64,000 nucleotides of DNA. Source: CAYJGN01 sp964369635. Lineage in GTDB: Bacteria; Bacillota; Clostridia; Oscillospirales; Ruminococcaceae. The notes below the pieces were generated by a model. That model was not told the origin of the DNA. It was given only the letters and a program-made list of their open reading frames with translations, and ran no database searches. Location of the stretch: contig CAYJGN010000001.1 in NCBI GenBank assembly GCA_964369635.1, positions 32,097 to 96,096 on the forward strand, in the 5' to 3' direction. Position 1 is the stretch's first letter. Each line of letters begins with the position of its first letter. Position numbers and translations under genes: made by a program. Below are positions 24,773 to 33,082 of this stretch, one piece after another.

Positions 24773-25357
24773 GGTGCGATCACCGGGACAGTAATTTTGC
24801 TTTACAAAATTACCACCCTCGCAAATCTTCGATTTGCTCACGCATTTTTTCTAAAAATATGCCACTGGCATATTTTACAACGAAAAAACCCACTTTGGCT
24901 TCAAGTCCCTTTTTACAGTGAAATTATAAAAAAATATCTCCCACAGTTTTCACTGTAGAAGATATTTGGTGCGATCACCGGGACAGTAATTTTGCTTTGC
25001 AAAATTACCACCCTCGCAAATCTTCGATTTGCTCACGCATTTTTTCTAAAAATATGCCACTGGCATATTTTACAACGAAAAAACCCACTTTGGCTTCAAG
25101 TCCCTTTTTACAGTGAAATTATAAAAAAATATCTCCCACAGTTTTCACTGTAGAAGATATTTGGTGCGATCACCGGGACAGTAATTTTGCTTTGCAAAAT
25201 TACCACCCTCGCAAATCTTCGATTTGCTCACGCATTTTTTCTAAAAATATGCCACTGGCATATTTTACAACGAAAAAACCCACTTTGGCTTCAAGTCCCT
25301 TTTTACAGTGAAATTATAAAAAAATATCTCCCACAGTTTTCACTGTAGAAGATATTT
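24773..25357 (-). repeat. Three tandem 195-bp units, each carrying a copy of the tRNA-Leu 3' end
   Basis: Units begin at 24773, 24968 and 25163, exactly 195 bp apart; a fourth period start at 25358 is the real tRNA. Units two and three look identical; unit one has at least one substitution (GCTTTACAAAATT for GCTTTGCAAAATT). Each begins with the 18-bp word TGGTGCGATCACCGGGAC, which is the tRNA 3' end including CCA, read on the plus strand. Each also contains four hairpins: the tRNA terminator (AAATATCT ... AGATATTT), AAAATATGCC/GGCATATTTT, GCAAATC/GATTTGC and GTAATTTTGC/GCAAAATTAC. No open frame longer than a few codons is convincing. Confidence 0.9.
25313..25357 (-). terminator. Intrinsic terminator of tRNA-Leu
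   Basis: Stem AAATATCT/AGATATTT with an inner ACAGT/ACTGT pairing, followed on the minus strand by a T-run (TTTTTTTATAA). It begins immediately after the tRNA CCA end and is repeated in each 195-bp unit. Confidence 0.75.
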
Positions 25358-25439
25358 GGTGCGATCACCGGGACTTGAACCCGGATGGTTGCCCACACGC
25401 CCCTCAAACGTGCGCGTCTGCCAGTTCCGCCATGATCGC
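25357..25439 (-). tRNA. tRNA-Leu (anticodon GAG)
   Basis: 83 nt with CCA encoded. Acceptor GCGATCA pairs perfectly with TGATCGC; the anticodon loop TTGAGGG is closed by CACGT/GCGTG, giving anticodon GAG (reads CTC/CTT). A long variable arm (GTGGGCAACCA region) is typical of type II leucine tRNAs, and the T-arm reads CCGGGTTCAAGTCCCGG. The 3'-terminal 18 nt are copied three more times downstream at 195-bp intervals. Confidence 0.95.
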
Positions 25440-25456
25440 TCGATGTCACGAGCTAT

Positions 25457-25486
25457 ATTATATCATTACCAGCGGACAAAAGTCAA
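25457..25486 (-). promoter_or_regulatory. Promoter of tRNA-Leu
   Basis: On the minus strand TTGACT (25481-25486), 18-bp spacer, TATAAT (25457-25462), ending 17 bp before the tRNA 5' end. Confidence 0.8.
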
Positions 25487-25495
25487 CACTTTTTG

Positions 25496-25966
25496 TTAAT
25501 TTAATTTGTTTATTGAAATAGATAAAATGAGCGCAAAAAATATCCATACAATATATGGTAATGTCAGTATTCCAGCTTTTATATTTACCGTTAAAAAATT
25601 ATATAACATTACTATTGAAACAAGAATTAACGCTACCAAAACCAAAAGAGCCGCTTCTCTGTTCCCTTGAATAAAAAAGACATAATACCAGACGAAATTT
25701 AGAAAAATTGTTATATAGTAAATTATCGCACTGCTTGGTGTATAGTTTTCTGATGTGAAAACTATATAAGAAGCTATTATAAGCATTATATACAAAACAG
25801 ACCAAACAAGCGAAAAAACAGCCGCTGGCGGCGCGAAATCCGGCCGCGAAAACGATTCGTAATCAAACCGTACCATATCCCCTGTAAATGCCGCGAAACC
25901 CATAAGTAGTAGTACTGGCAGAACCGACATTGCTATCTCTTTAATTCGAAAAACTGCTATTTTCAT
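25496..25966 (-). CDS. TspO/MBR family membrane protein
   Basis: 156 aa, five hydrophobic segments as expected for TspO. Recognised by SFSRPDFAPPAAVFSLVWSVLYIMLIIASY (the family RPxWxPPxxxFxxVWxxLY motif, with RPDFAPP) and FLNFVWYYVFF (NxxWxxxFF). TspO proteins bind tetrapyrroles or related ligands and influence stress or porphyrin metabolism. I chose ATG 25966 over a GTG four codons upstream because AGGTGG is then correctly spaced. It stops about 10 bp from the tRNA promoter; no operon partner is evident. Confidence 0.8.
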   Translation of the reverse strand: MKIAVFRIKEIAMSVLPVLLLMGFAAFTGDMVRFDYESFSRPDFAPPAAVFSLVWSVLYIMLIIASYIVFTSENYTPSSAIIYYITIFLNFVWYYVFFIQGNREAALLVLVALILVSIVMLYNFLTVNIKAGILTLPYIVWIFFALILSISINKLN

Positions 25967-26068
25967 ATATTTCACCACCTAAATAAAATATATGATTGTT
26001 TTTTTAAAAAATGATAATAATTTTGTTTTGATGTTATTATATTTTTTGAAGCATGCGCAAAAAAAGAA

Positions 26069-26154
26069 AGCACCCACCCGCAGCAGCTATGCATTTATGC
26101 ATAGCTACTGCTTTGCAGTCGGCGACTAAAAGTCGCCAGCTGCGGGTGGGTGTG
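26069..26154 (-). terminator. Four-way-junction palindromic terminator after the ACT gene
   Basis: Outer 13-bp GC-rich stem CACCCACCCGCAG (26071-26083) with CTGCGGGTGGGTG (26140-26152). Inside are three perfect hairpins: AGCTATGCAT/ATGCATAGCT (26085-26106), ACTGC/GCAGT (26107-26119) and GGCGACT/AGTCGCC (26121-26137). On the minus strand it is followed by CTTTCTTTTTTT, so it should terminate the IOR operon. The cloverleaf geometry is unusual for a terminator. Confidence 0.7.
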
Positions 26155-26179
26155 TTGTTCTGTTTTGGATATGCAAAAA

Positions 26180-26602
26180 CTAAATATCAGATTTTTTCAA
26201 AACCTTTATTCCTGCATTAAGCAGAACTTCAACTGCTTTTTCATTCTCCTCAACACGAAGAATAACATAAGCGTGGTTTCTGTTTCGCGAAACATATGCA
26301 TAGAGGTAATCAACATTTATTCCAGCCTCTGCAAGCGTTTCAAGTGCATTACAAAGTCCACCAGGACTATCCTTGACCCCAACAGCAATAACCTTCGTGA
26401 TTGAAACGGTATGACCATCTTCTTTTAATGCTTCACAAGCTTTTTGAGGATCATCAACGATAAGCCTTAAAATACCAAAATCAGCTGTATCTGCAAGCGA
26501 AAGCGCTTTAATATCTATCTGCGCATCTCTTAAAACACTTGTAATTTTGATAAGTTTCCCCTTTTCGTTCTCAACGAATACTGAAAGTTGTTCTATTAAC
26601 AT
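26180..26602 (-). CDS. Small protein with tandem ACT domains
   Basis: 140 aa. Two ACT modules, 4-68 (IEQLSVFVENEKGKLIKITSVLRDAQIDIKALSLADT...) and 70-138 (VIAVGVKDSPGGLCNALETLAEAGINVDYLYAYV). ACT domains bind amino acids; stand-alone double-ACT proteins commonly accompany phenylacetate-CoA ligase and indolepyruvate oxidoreductase in Clostridia and are thought to sense aromatic or other amino acids. It is the last gene of that operon, 15 nt after paaK, with ribosome site AGGAGG, and is followed by the junction-type terminator. Confidence 0.8.
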   Translation of the reverse strand: MLIEQLSVFVENEKGKLIKITSVLRDAQIDIKALSLADTADFGILRLIVDDPQKACEALKEDGHTVSITKVIAVGVKDSPGGLCNALETLAEAGINVDYLYAYVSRNRNHAYVILRVEENEKAVEVLLNAGIKVLKKSDI

Positions 26603-26617
26603 AATAATTACCTCCTA

Positions 26618-27916
26618 TTATTTTCTTTTATCTATAACCCGAACTGCTTTTCCTTCGCTTCTCGGGATAGATTTTGGCTCAACAAGTTTAACCTTTGCCG
26701 CAATTCCAAGTGTTGATTCAATAGCGGCACGCAAACCCTTCTCATGCTCTTCAACCTCTGCCACTTTATCAGAGAAAAACTCAGGCGACATTTCAACTAA
26801 AATCGTTATTCTATCGAGGTTATCAACCCTCTCAACAATAATCTGATAATGTGGTGCAACACTTGATTTAGTCAAGATAACGCTCTCTATCTGCGATGGG
26901 AAAACATTAACTCCTCTGATAATCAGCATATCGTCAGTTCTACCGCTCGGCTTCGACATTTTGATAAGAGTTCTACCGCAGCTGCAATTCTCTCGCCAAA
27001 TTTTCGCTATATCACGAGTCCTATAACGAATTAGCGGGAGTGTTTCTTTTGTGATACAGGTAAAAACAAGCTCACCATATTCACCGTCCGGTAAAACCTC
27101 GCCTGTATCAGGGTCGATAATCTCCGGCACAAAATGATCTTCATTAACATGCATACCGCTCTGATCACTGCACTCGATAGAAACACCAGGCCCCATAATT
27201 TCCGATAAACCATAGATATCATATGCTTTTATCTTCATTCGCTTCTCTATCTCTGAGCGCATATCTTCAGTCCAAGGTTCTGCGCCGAAAATTCCAGCTT
27301 TTAGCTTCGTATCAGCGGGGTCTATTCCCATCTCTTCCATAGCTTCAACTAAATATAGCGCGTATGACGGTGTGCAGCAGAGAATTTCACTCTCAAAGTC
27401 AACAATGATATTTATCTGTCTGTTTGTATTTCCCGATGAAACAGGAATTGCAGTTGCACCGAGCTTTTCAGTACCATAATGCATACCAAGTCCACCAGTA
27501 AAGAGACCATAGCCATACGAAACATGTATTTTCGAGCTTTTATCTCCTCCTGCCGCAACGATAGCTCTCGCACAGCACTCTGACCATGCATCAATATCGT
27601 TTGCAGTATATCCAACAACCGTCTGTTTGCCCGTTGTTCCACTTGATGCGTGAATACGAACAACATCATCCATAGGAGTTGCAAACAGGCCATATGGATA
27701 GGTATCACGAAGATCTTGTTTGTAGGTAAATGGTAGTTTTGAAAGATCATCTATTGATGTTATATCTTCGGGTTTTATCCCCATCTCATCAAATTTCTGC
27801 TTGTAAAACGGAACATTTTCATAAACTCTTTTTACAGTATCGATAAGCCTTTTCGATTGTATCTCTTTCATCGACGAAAGTTCTATTGTTTCTATCTTCT
27901 CATCGTAATATCTCAA
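26618..27916 (-). CDS. paaK: Phenylacetate--CoA ligase family protein (copy 2)
   Basis: 432 aa from a TTG at 27916, preceded by GGGGGG seven nt upstream; a frame beginning six codons earlier overlaps iorB and has no site. AMP-forming motifs are IHASSGTTGKQTVVGYT (about 86-102), AYDIYGLSEIMGPGVS and ELVFTCITKETLPLIRYRTRD, and the C-terminal domain is at about 340-430. It activates aryl-acetates to CoA thioesters with ATP. With IorAB it links aromatic amino acid-derived 2-oxoacids to aryl-acetyl-CoA and can yield ATP in reverse. Very similar to the copy at 30228, on the other side of iorAB. Confidence 0.85.
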   Translation of the reverse strand: MRYYDEKIETIELSSMKEIQSKRLIDTVKRVYENVPFYKQKFDEMGIKPEDITSIDDLSKLPFTYKQDLRDTYPYGLFATPMDDVVRIHASSGTTGKQTVVGYTANDIDAWSECCARAIVAAGGDKSSKIHVSYGYGLFTGGLGMHYGTEKLGATAIPVSSGNTNRQINIIVDFESEILCCTPSYALYLVEAMEEMGIDPADTKLKAGIFGAEPWTEDMRSEIEKRMKIKAYDIYGLSEIMGPGVSIECSDQSGMHVNEDHFVPEIIDPDTGEVLPDGEYGELVFTCITKETLPLIRYRTRDIAKIWRENCSCGRTLIKMSKPSGRTDDMLIIRGVNVFPSQIESVILTKSSVAPHYQIIVERVDNLDRITILVEMSPEFFSDKVAEVEEHEKGLRAAIESTLGIAAKVKLVEPKSIPRSEGKAVRVIDKRK

Positions 27917-27918
27917 CT

Positions 27919-28491
27919 TTATACCCCCCAGCAATATCCAAGCTCAAATGCCTTTAAATTAACATCAATAAACTGCTCTTTAACAGACTTCCGAAGACTA
28001 TCAATCCAAATATCTTTCGGTATATCCATAGTATTCGCCAGGACACCCATCATAACAACATTAACAGCTTTTGTGTTCCCAGCTTCTTCGGCTTTTGAGA
28101 GAGCGTCAAGTGATATAACTTTAATGCCTTTTTTCTCAATCTTCTCAACCAAATCACTCGGATAATCAGCAGCACCGGTTATAACAGGCATAGGGTCTAT
28201 CTGCTGGGTATTAACTAATAAAACTCCACCCTCTTTAAGTGAGGATATATATCTTGCTCCCTCGAGCAGCTCAAATGCAACAACCGCATCTGCCTCTCCA
28301 TTTTCAATAGTTGGAGAATGAACGCTCTCCCCATATTTAACATAAGTTACAACGCTACCGCCCCTCTGGCTCATACCATGAACCTCTGAAACTTTAACAT
28401 CGTAATCTTTGCTTGTAAGAACATTTCCAAGCAACTTACTTGCAAGCAGACTTCCCTGTCCGCCAACTCCAACAACCATAATGCTCCCCAT
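27919..28491 (-). CDS. iorB: Indolepyruvate:ferredoxin oxidoreductase, beta subunit
   Basis: 190 aa. N-terminal GVGGQGSLLASKLLG and EVHGMSQRGGSVVTYVKYGE are the gamma-type (POR) domain signature. With IorA it oxidatively decarboxylates aryl pyruvates (indolepyruvate, phenylpyruvate) to aryl-acetyl-CoA, reducing ferredoxin in the cytoplasm. The ATG overlaps the iorA stop by one base (TAATG) and paaK begins 2 nt beyond its own stop, so translation is coupled through the three genes. Confidence 0.9.
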   Translation of the reverse strand: MGSIMVVGVGGQGSLLASKLLGNVLTSKDYDVKVSEVHGMSQRGGSVVTYVKYGESVHSPTIENGEADAVVAFELLEGARYISSLKEGGVLLVNTQQIDPMPVITGAADYPSDLVEKIEKKGIKVISLDALSKAEEAGNTKAVNVVMMGVLANTMDIPKDIWIDSLRKSVKEQFIDVNLKAFELGYCWGV

Positions 28492-30218
28492 TAGCGCACC
28501 TCCCGTATAGCATTAAATTTACAAACTTTTTGGCAAAGCCCACAGCCAACACATAGCGATTTATCAATATTAACACCATCTTCAGTTGCTTTAATTGCAG
28601 GACAGCCTATCTTCATGCATGCTTTGCAGTTTTTACAGTCTTTCACAATTAGTGGTGGATATTTTTTAACGCTCTTTAGAAGAACACAAGGTCTTCTCGC
28701 AATTATAACAGATGGAGCATTAAGCGATGTTGCTTCTTTTACCGTCTTCTCAAACTCTATTAGATCACAAGGGTCAACTACAAAGACGTTTTTAATCCCA
28801 ACAGACTCACAAAGCATCTCAAGGTTTATAGCTGATGCCGGCTCACCTATTATATTCATACCGTTTAGCGGGTTATTCTGATGTCCAGTCATACCTGTTA
28901 TGCTGTTGTCAAGAACTATAACCGTGCTGTTTGTGTTGTTATAAACAGCGTTTATAAGCCCCGTAATACCCGAATGGGCAAATGTTGAGTCGCCTATAAC
29001 CGCAACCCTCTTATTTGCATTTTCACTATCGCTTAAATTCATACCGTGCAGCGCTGAAACAGATGCTCCCATGCAGATAGTTGAGTCAATTCCAAATAGC
29101 GGAGCGCCAGCACCGAGGGTGTAGCATCCGATATCGCCTGAAACGGTGTATTTTAGTTTTGATAAAATATGGAAAGCACCTCTATGCGGACAGCCTGGAC
29201 ATAGCACAGGTGGGCGCATAGGCATATTTTCATCAAGGGTTTTAAAGGCAAATTTCTCACCGAGTATTGCCTCTCGAACAGCTGCTGCAGTCATCTCACC
29301 AATTCTTGGTAAAACTTTTGATCCTACAACAGAAATATCATTTTGAAGACAGAAGTTTTCTATAAATGGGTCGAGCTCCTCAACAACATAAACAATATCT
29401 TTATCTTTGCAGAAGTCTGCTATTAAATCTTTCGATAACGGATAAACCATACCGAGTTTTAGGTATGAAACCTTATCCCCAAGAGCCTCTCTTGCATATT
29501 GATAGCTAATTCCACTTGTTATAACGCCTATTTCGCTATTGTTATCTATTATTTTGTTATAGCGATTACTACCAGCAATCTCTTCAAGTTCGCCCATCCT
29601 CTTCTCAACAACAAGCCTTCTGCCCCTTGCAAAGCCCGGCATCATAACGAATTTCGCTGGGTCTTTTTTATATTCTTTTCTCGCTATTTGTGCTCTATCT
29701 TCTGTTGTGGTCATAGTTTGTGTGTGTGAGATACGAGTGGATAATCTTATTATAACAGGAGTATCGCACTCTTCAGATAGCTCAAAAGCTGTTTTGGTGA
29801 AAAGGCGGCATTCCTCAGAGTCTGCCGGCTCAAGCACCGGTATCTTTGATGCATACCCAAGGTTTCTTGTATCCTGCTCATTTTGTGATGAGTGCATACC
29901 AGGGTCGTCTGCAACGGCTATAACAAGTCCGCCATTGACACCGGTGTACGACACTGTAAAAAGCGGGTCTGCCGCAACATTAAGACCAACATGCTTCATC
30001 GCTGAAAATGCACGTGAGCCCATAATCGATGCGCCAATAGCAGTTTCAAGAGCTACCTTTTCATTTGGCGCCCATTCGCTTTTAATCTCGCTATAACCGC
30101 TAATATATTCAGTTATCTCGGTACTTGGAGTTCCAGGATAGCTTGAAACAACCTGCGCCCCCGATTCATAAACTCCTCTGGCAACCGCTTCGTTGCCAAG
30201 CATAAGTTTCTTTTTCAT
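28491..30218 (-). CDS. iorA: Indolepyruvate:ferredoxin oxidoreductase, alpha subunit
   Basis: 575 aa, usual length about 580-600. N-terminal pyrimidine-binding domain with VSSYPGTPSTEITEYI and NEKVALETAIGASIMGSRAF; TPP domain with CPGCPHRGAFHILSKL and DIGCYTLGAGAPLFGIDSTICMGAS. The C-terminus carries two 4Fe-4S motifs, CKNCKACMKIGCPAI (here CxxCxxCxxxxCP) and CVGCGLCQKVCKF. Anaerobic enzyme typical of aromatic amino acid fermentation. Ribosome site AAGGTGG. Confidence 0.95.
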   Translation of the reverse strand: MKKKLMLGNEAVARGVYESGAQVVSSYPGTPSTEITEYISGYSEIKSEWAPNEKVALETAIGASIMGSRAFSAMKHVGLNVAADPLFTVSYTGVNGGLVIAVADDPGMHSSQNEQDTRNLGYASKIPVLEPADSEECRLFTKTAFELSEECDTPVIIRLSTRISHTQTMTTTEDRAQIARKEYKKDPAKFVMMPGFARGRRLVVEKRMGELEEIAGSNRYNKIIDNNSEIGVITSGISYQYAREALGDKVSYLKLGMVYPLSKDLIADFCKDKDIVYVVEELDPFIENFCLQNDISVVGSKVLPRIGEMTAAAVREAILGEKFAFKTLDENMPMRPPVLCPGCPHRGAFHILSKLKYTVSGDIGCYTLGAGAPLFGIDSTICMGASVSALHGMNLSDSENANKRVAVIGDSTFAHSGITGLINAVYNNTNSTVIVLDNSITGMTGHQNNPLNGMNIIGEPASAINLEMLCESVGIKNVFVVDPCDLIEFEKTVKEATSLNAPSVIIARRPCVLLKSVKKYPPLIVKDCKNCKACMKIGCPAIKATEDGVNIDKSLCVGCGLCQKVCKFNAIREVR

Positions 30219-30227
30219 ATATCCACC

Positions 30228-31529
30228 TTACCCATTCCTTAAATCTACAACACGCACAGCCTTACCGATAAATCTCTCGATAGTCTTTGGTGCGACAAGC
30301 GAAACTTTGCAATCGAGTCCGAGGACCGATAACAGTTTGCTTCGAACCATCTTCTGCACCATCTCAAGGTCTTTATAGCTCTCAAGCACCGATGCATCAA
30401 TTAACTCAACTTTAACTTCAAGCCTGTCCGCAAAACCCTCTCTTGAAACTATCAGCTGATAGTGCGGCCCAAGTTGCGGTATTTTAACAATAACACTCTC
30501 TATCTGCGATGGGAAAACATTAACTCCGCGGATTTTCAGCATATCATCGCTTCTTCCGCGAATCTTGTCCATCCTGCGATGGGTTCGCCCACAACCACAG
30601 GTATCGCTATTAAGCTCTGTTATATCTTTAGTTCTATATCTTATCAGCGGTATTCCTTCTTTTGTTAGAGTTGAGAGGACAAGCTCACCCTCGACACCAT
30701 CCCCCAAAACCTTTAGGCTATTGCTATCAATAATTTCAGGGTAAAAATGATCTTCTGCGATATGCATACCGCATCTTAAATAACAGTCCCCCGAAACTCC
30801 AGGACCTATTATTTCAGATAAACCATAGTTATCTGTTGCAAAAATTCCAAGTGCATCCTCTATTGCATCGCGCATCTCAAGAGAGCATCCTTCTGAACCA
30901 AAAAATCCTAATTTCAGCTTAAAGTCCTCTCTTTTATATCCAAGATCTTTCATAACTTCCGCTATATGCAAAGCATAAGACGGGGTTGAAACAAGTCCTG
31001 TTGCACCAAGGTCGGCAAGCATCTTAATCTGCTTTTCGGTATTTCCGCTCGATGCTGGAATAACCATAGCTCCGATATTTTCAAGTCCATAATGCAGACC
31101 GAGCGCTCCTGTAAACAGGCCATAACCAAATGCAATTTGCACGATATCCTCATCACTGCACCCAGCGGCAACAAGCAACCTCGCAACCACCTCTGACCAG
31201 TTGTTTATATCATTTTTGGTATATCCAACAACAGTAGGGTTACCAGTCGTTCCGCTTGAAGCATGAACTCTGACTATATCCTTCCTTTTCGCGGCAAATA
31301 GCCCTGTTGGATAATTATCTCTAATATCCTCTTTTGTCGTTACTGGTATATGCTCAATATCTGATAGCGATTTTATCTTATCAGCAGTAATGCCAGCCTT
31401 TGCAAATCTCTCCCTATAAAACGGAACATTTTCTGTGCAATACGAGATTAGTCTTTTAAACCTTTCAAGTTGCATCGCATCAAGCTCTTCTCGCTTTAGC
31501 GTTTCTATTTCTTTGTTCCAAAATGTCAT
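30228..31529 (-). CDS. paaK: Phenylacetate--CoA ligase family protein (copy 1)
   Basis: 433 aa. VHASSGTTGNPTVVGYTKND (about 86-105), TDNYGLSEIIGPGVSG, ELVLSTLTKEGIPLIRYRTKD and a Cys-Gly-Cys (CGCGRTHRRMDKIRGRSDDML) preceding the C-terminal domain are all conserved. First gene of the IOR operon; ribosome site AAGGGGAG before ATG 31529. It encodes the same activity as the downstream copy but is diverged enough to suggest a different acid preference. A near-consensus promoter lies 33-60 bp upstream of the start, overlapping the end of mntP. Confidence 0.85.
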   Translation of the reverse strand: MTFWNKEIETLKREELDAMQLERFKRLISYCTENVPFYRERFAKAGITADKIKSLSDIEHIPVTTKEDIRDNYPTGLFAAKRKDIVRVHASSGTTGNPTVVGYTKNDINNWSEVVARLLVAAGCSDEDIVQIAFGYGLFTGALGLHYGLENIGAMVIPASSGNTEKQIKMLADLGATGLVSTPSYALHIAEVMKDLGYKREDFKLKLGFFGSEGCSLEMRDAIEDALGIFATDNYGLSEIIGPGVSGDCYLRCGMHIAEDHFYPEIIDSNSLKVLGDGVEGELVLSTLTKEGIPLIRYRTKDITELNSDTCGCGRTHRRMDKIRGRSDDMLKIRGVNVFPSQIESVIVKIPQLGPHYQLIVSREGFADRLEVKVELIDASVLESYKDLEMVQKMVRSKLLSVLGLDCKVSLVAPKTIERFIGKAVRVVDLRNG

Positions 31530-31561
31530 AAGCCCACTCCCCTTGTTATGCAGATATAAAA

Positions 31562-31589
31562 ATTATAACATCTATGAGATATTAGTCAA
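31562..31589 (-). promoter_or_regulatory. Promoter of the paaK-iorAB-paaK-ACT operon
   Basis: TTGACT (31584-31589), 16-bp spacer, TATAAT (31562-31567) on the minus strand. The -35 box overlaps the last codons of the upstream mntP gene. Confidence 0.7.
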
Positions 31590-32149
31590 GAAAAATGTAG
31601 AGATAAATCGGTTATTAAAACTATAAACCCATTTATAATCAAACTGCCGCCAGCAATAAAAACTATTGGTTTTATATATAAGTCCCCTATTTTATTTCCG
31701 ATATATAGCGAGAAGACAACGACTATCGTTGTAACAATAAAAATAGTCGATAAAAATATATAGATATTTCCAAAAGAAGCTCCAACAGAAAAACCCGCGG
31801 CGGCACTATCAATACTTGTGAGGAATGCTTTTTTTATAAAACTTGTAAATGATATATCAGATTTATGCTCATAATCCCCTGCGCGAAAAGAGAATATCAT
31901 AGCCGCTCCGAGATAAACAAGGATAAAATAAGCCACAAAATGGTCATAGTTGTTTATTATAATATAGAGACTTTCACCGAGGTTATAGCCTATAAATGGT
32001 AATATAATGCAGATACTTCCATATGCAACCACCGCTTTTAGCACAGTTTTTATCCGTACTCTATTAAGCGACATCCCATCTGAAATGCAAATAGCTCCTG
32101 CATCCATCGAAACTGATATCGCGATAAAAATTATTGTTATAAGAGACAT
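31586..32149 (-). CDS. MntP/YtaF family membrane protein (manganese efflux-like)
   Basis: 187 aa with six hydrophobic segments. Two family repeats each carry the Ser-(Met/Ile)-Asp signature: ISVSMDAGAICISDGM (about 11-26) and AFLTSIDSAAAGFSVGASF (about 107-125). MntP exports Mn2+; YtaF relatives are sporulation membrane proteins. The first repeat has SMDAGA where MntP usually reads SMDAFA. Ribosome site GGTAGGTGG. It is divergent from the DUF5685 gene with a 78-bp intergenic region. Confidence 0.75.
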   Translation of the reverse strand: MSLITIIFIAISVSMDAGAICISDGMSLNRVRIKTVLKAVVAYGSICIILPFIGYNLGESLYIIINNYDHFVAYFILVYLGAAMIFSFRAGDYEHKSDISFTSFIKKAFLTSIDSAAAGFSVGASFGNIYIFLSTIFIVTTIVVVFSLYIGNKIGDLYIKPIVFIAGGSLIINGFIVLITDLSLHFS

Positions 32150-32227
32150 TTTCCACCTACCTACTGGTTTTTATATTATTTTTATGGTAGAATACCTAAT
32201 ATATATAATTAATTTTAAGGATAAAAT

Positions 32228-33082
32228 ATGTTTGGATATCTAACCCCCTATAAACCTGAGATGAAGTTCAAAGAGTTTGAGGCTTATAAAACTATCTACT
32301 GCGCACTCTGCAAAGAGCTTAGCGAAAAGATAAACCCTCTTTTCAAATTCACCCTAAGCTATGATTTTGCATTTATGGCAATGCTTTTTACCGCTCTTAC
32401 CGAAAAAGAGCATACGATAACTAAATCGCGTTGCAGGGCAAATCCACTCAAAAAATGCAACTATATAAATGAAAACAAAGCACTCACCTATACCGCTTAC
32501 TGCGCGGCGTCGCTAATATATCTCAAAAACAAAGATGATATTGAAGATAAAAAATTTCCAGCAAACTTTATGAACCATCTTTTAAACCCTTATTTTGCAA
32601 TGGGAAACAAGAAATCTTTATCGCATTATCCCAAAGTCTGTGAAAAACTAAGTAGGCTTACTCAAAATCAATCGGTATCTGAAAAAGATAAAACACTATC
32701 AATTGATGGATATGCAGATAACAGCGCAAAAATCCTTGTTGTTATGGCGGAGGAGTTTTTTTTAGATAATTTAGACCCTGCTCTTTCAAGGTTTTGCTAC
32801 CTGCTCGGCAGATATATTTATTTTTGCGATGCATATGATGACCTTCAAAGTGACAAGAAAAAAGGTGAATTTAATCCATTTTTAAGGGCAGAAAAAGAAG
32901 AAACTGCTTATTTTGAAAAACTTATAAATACGACTATTGGAGAAATTATAAATAGCTATGAAAAGCTATCATTTTATAATTTCAAAGATGTTTTAGATAA
33001 TTTTATTTATTTCGGCCTTGTAGGGCGTGCACAACAATTAATCAAAAAAGAAGGGAAAGATAATAATGAACGAAGCATATAG
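32228..33082 (+). CDS. DUF5685 family protein
   Basis: 284 aa, mostly helical. The family signature is MFGYLTPYKPEMKFKEFEAYKTIYCALCKEL with a CxxC (YCALC) near residue 30, later CRANPLKKC, TAYCAA and YLLGRYIYFCDAYDDLQSDKKKGEFNPF; the DAYDDLQSD stretch is reminiscent of the Asp-rich region of isoprenoid synthases but may be convergent. Function unknown. It overlaps the J-domain gene by 17 nt, so the two are translationally coupled and their products probably cooperate, perhaps in metal-cysteine chemistry since both are Cys-rich. Ribosome site AAGGA. Confidence 0.7.
   Translation: MFGYLTPYKPEMKFKEFEAYKTIYCALCKELSEKINPLFKFTLSYDFAFMAMLFTALTEKEHTITKSRCRANPLKKCNYINENKALTYTAYCAASLIYLKNKDDIEDKKFPANFMNHLLNPYFAMGNKKSLSHYPKVCEKLSRLTQNQSVSEKDKTLSIDGYADNSAKILVVMAEEFFLDNLDPALSRFCYLLGRYIYFCDAYDDLQSDKKKGEFNPFLRAEKEETAYFEKLINTTIGEIINSYEKLSFYNFKDVLDNFIYFGLVGRAQQLIKKEGKDNNERSI

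Noticed and set aside
24755..24958. Plus-strand open frame across the first tandem unit
   Set aside because: It lies in repeat sequence containing tRNA 3' end and hairpins, has no ribosome site and no recognisable protein.
24773..25357. CRISPR-like array
   Set aside because: The repeated unit is 195 bp without unique spacers, and no cas gene is present.
24773..25439. Integrated phage or ICE at tRNA-Leu
   Set aside because: No integrase, phage or conjugation genes within the window; units are only 195 bp.
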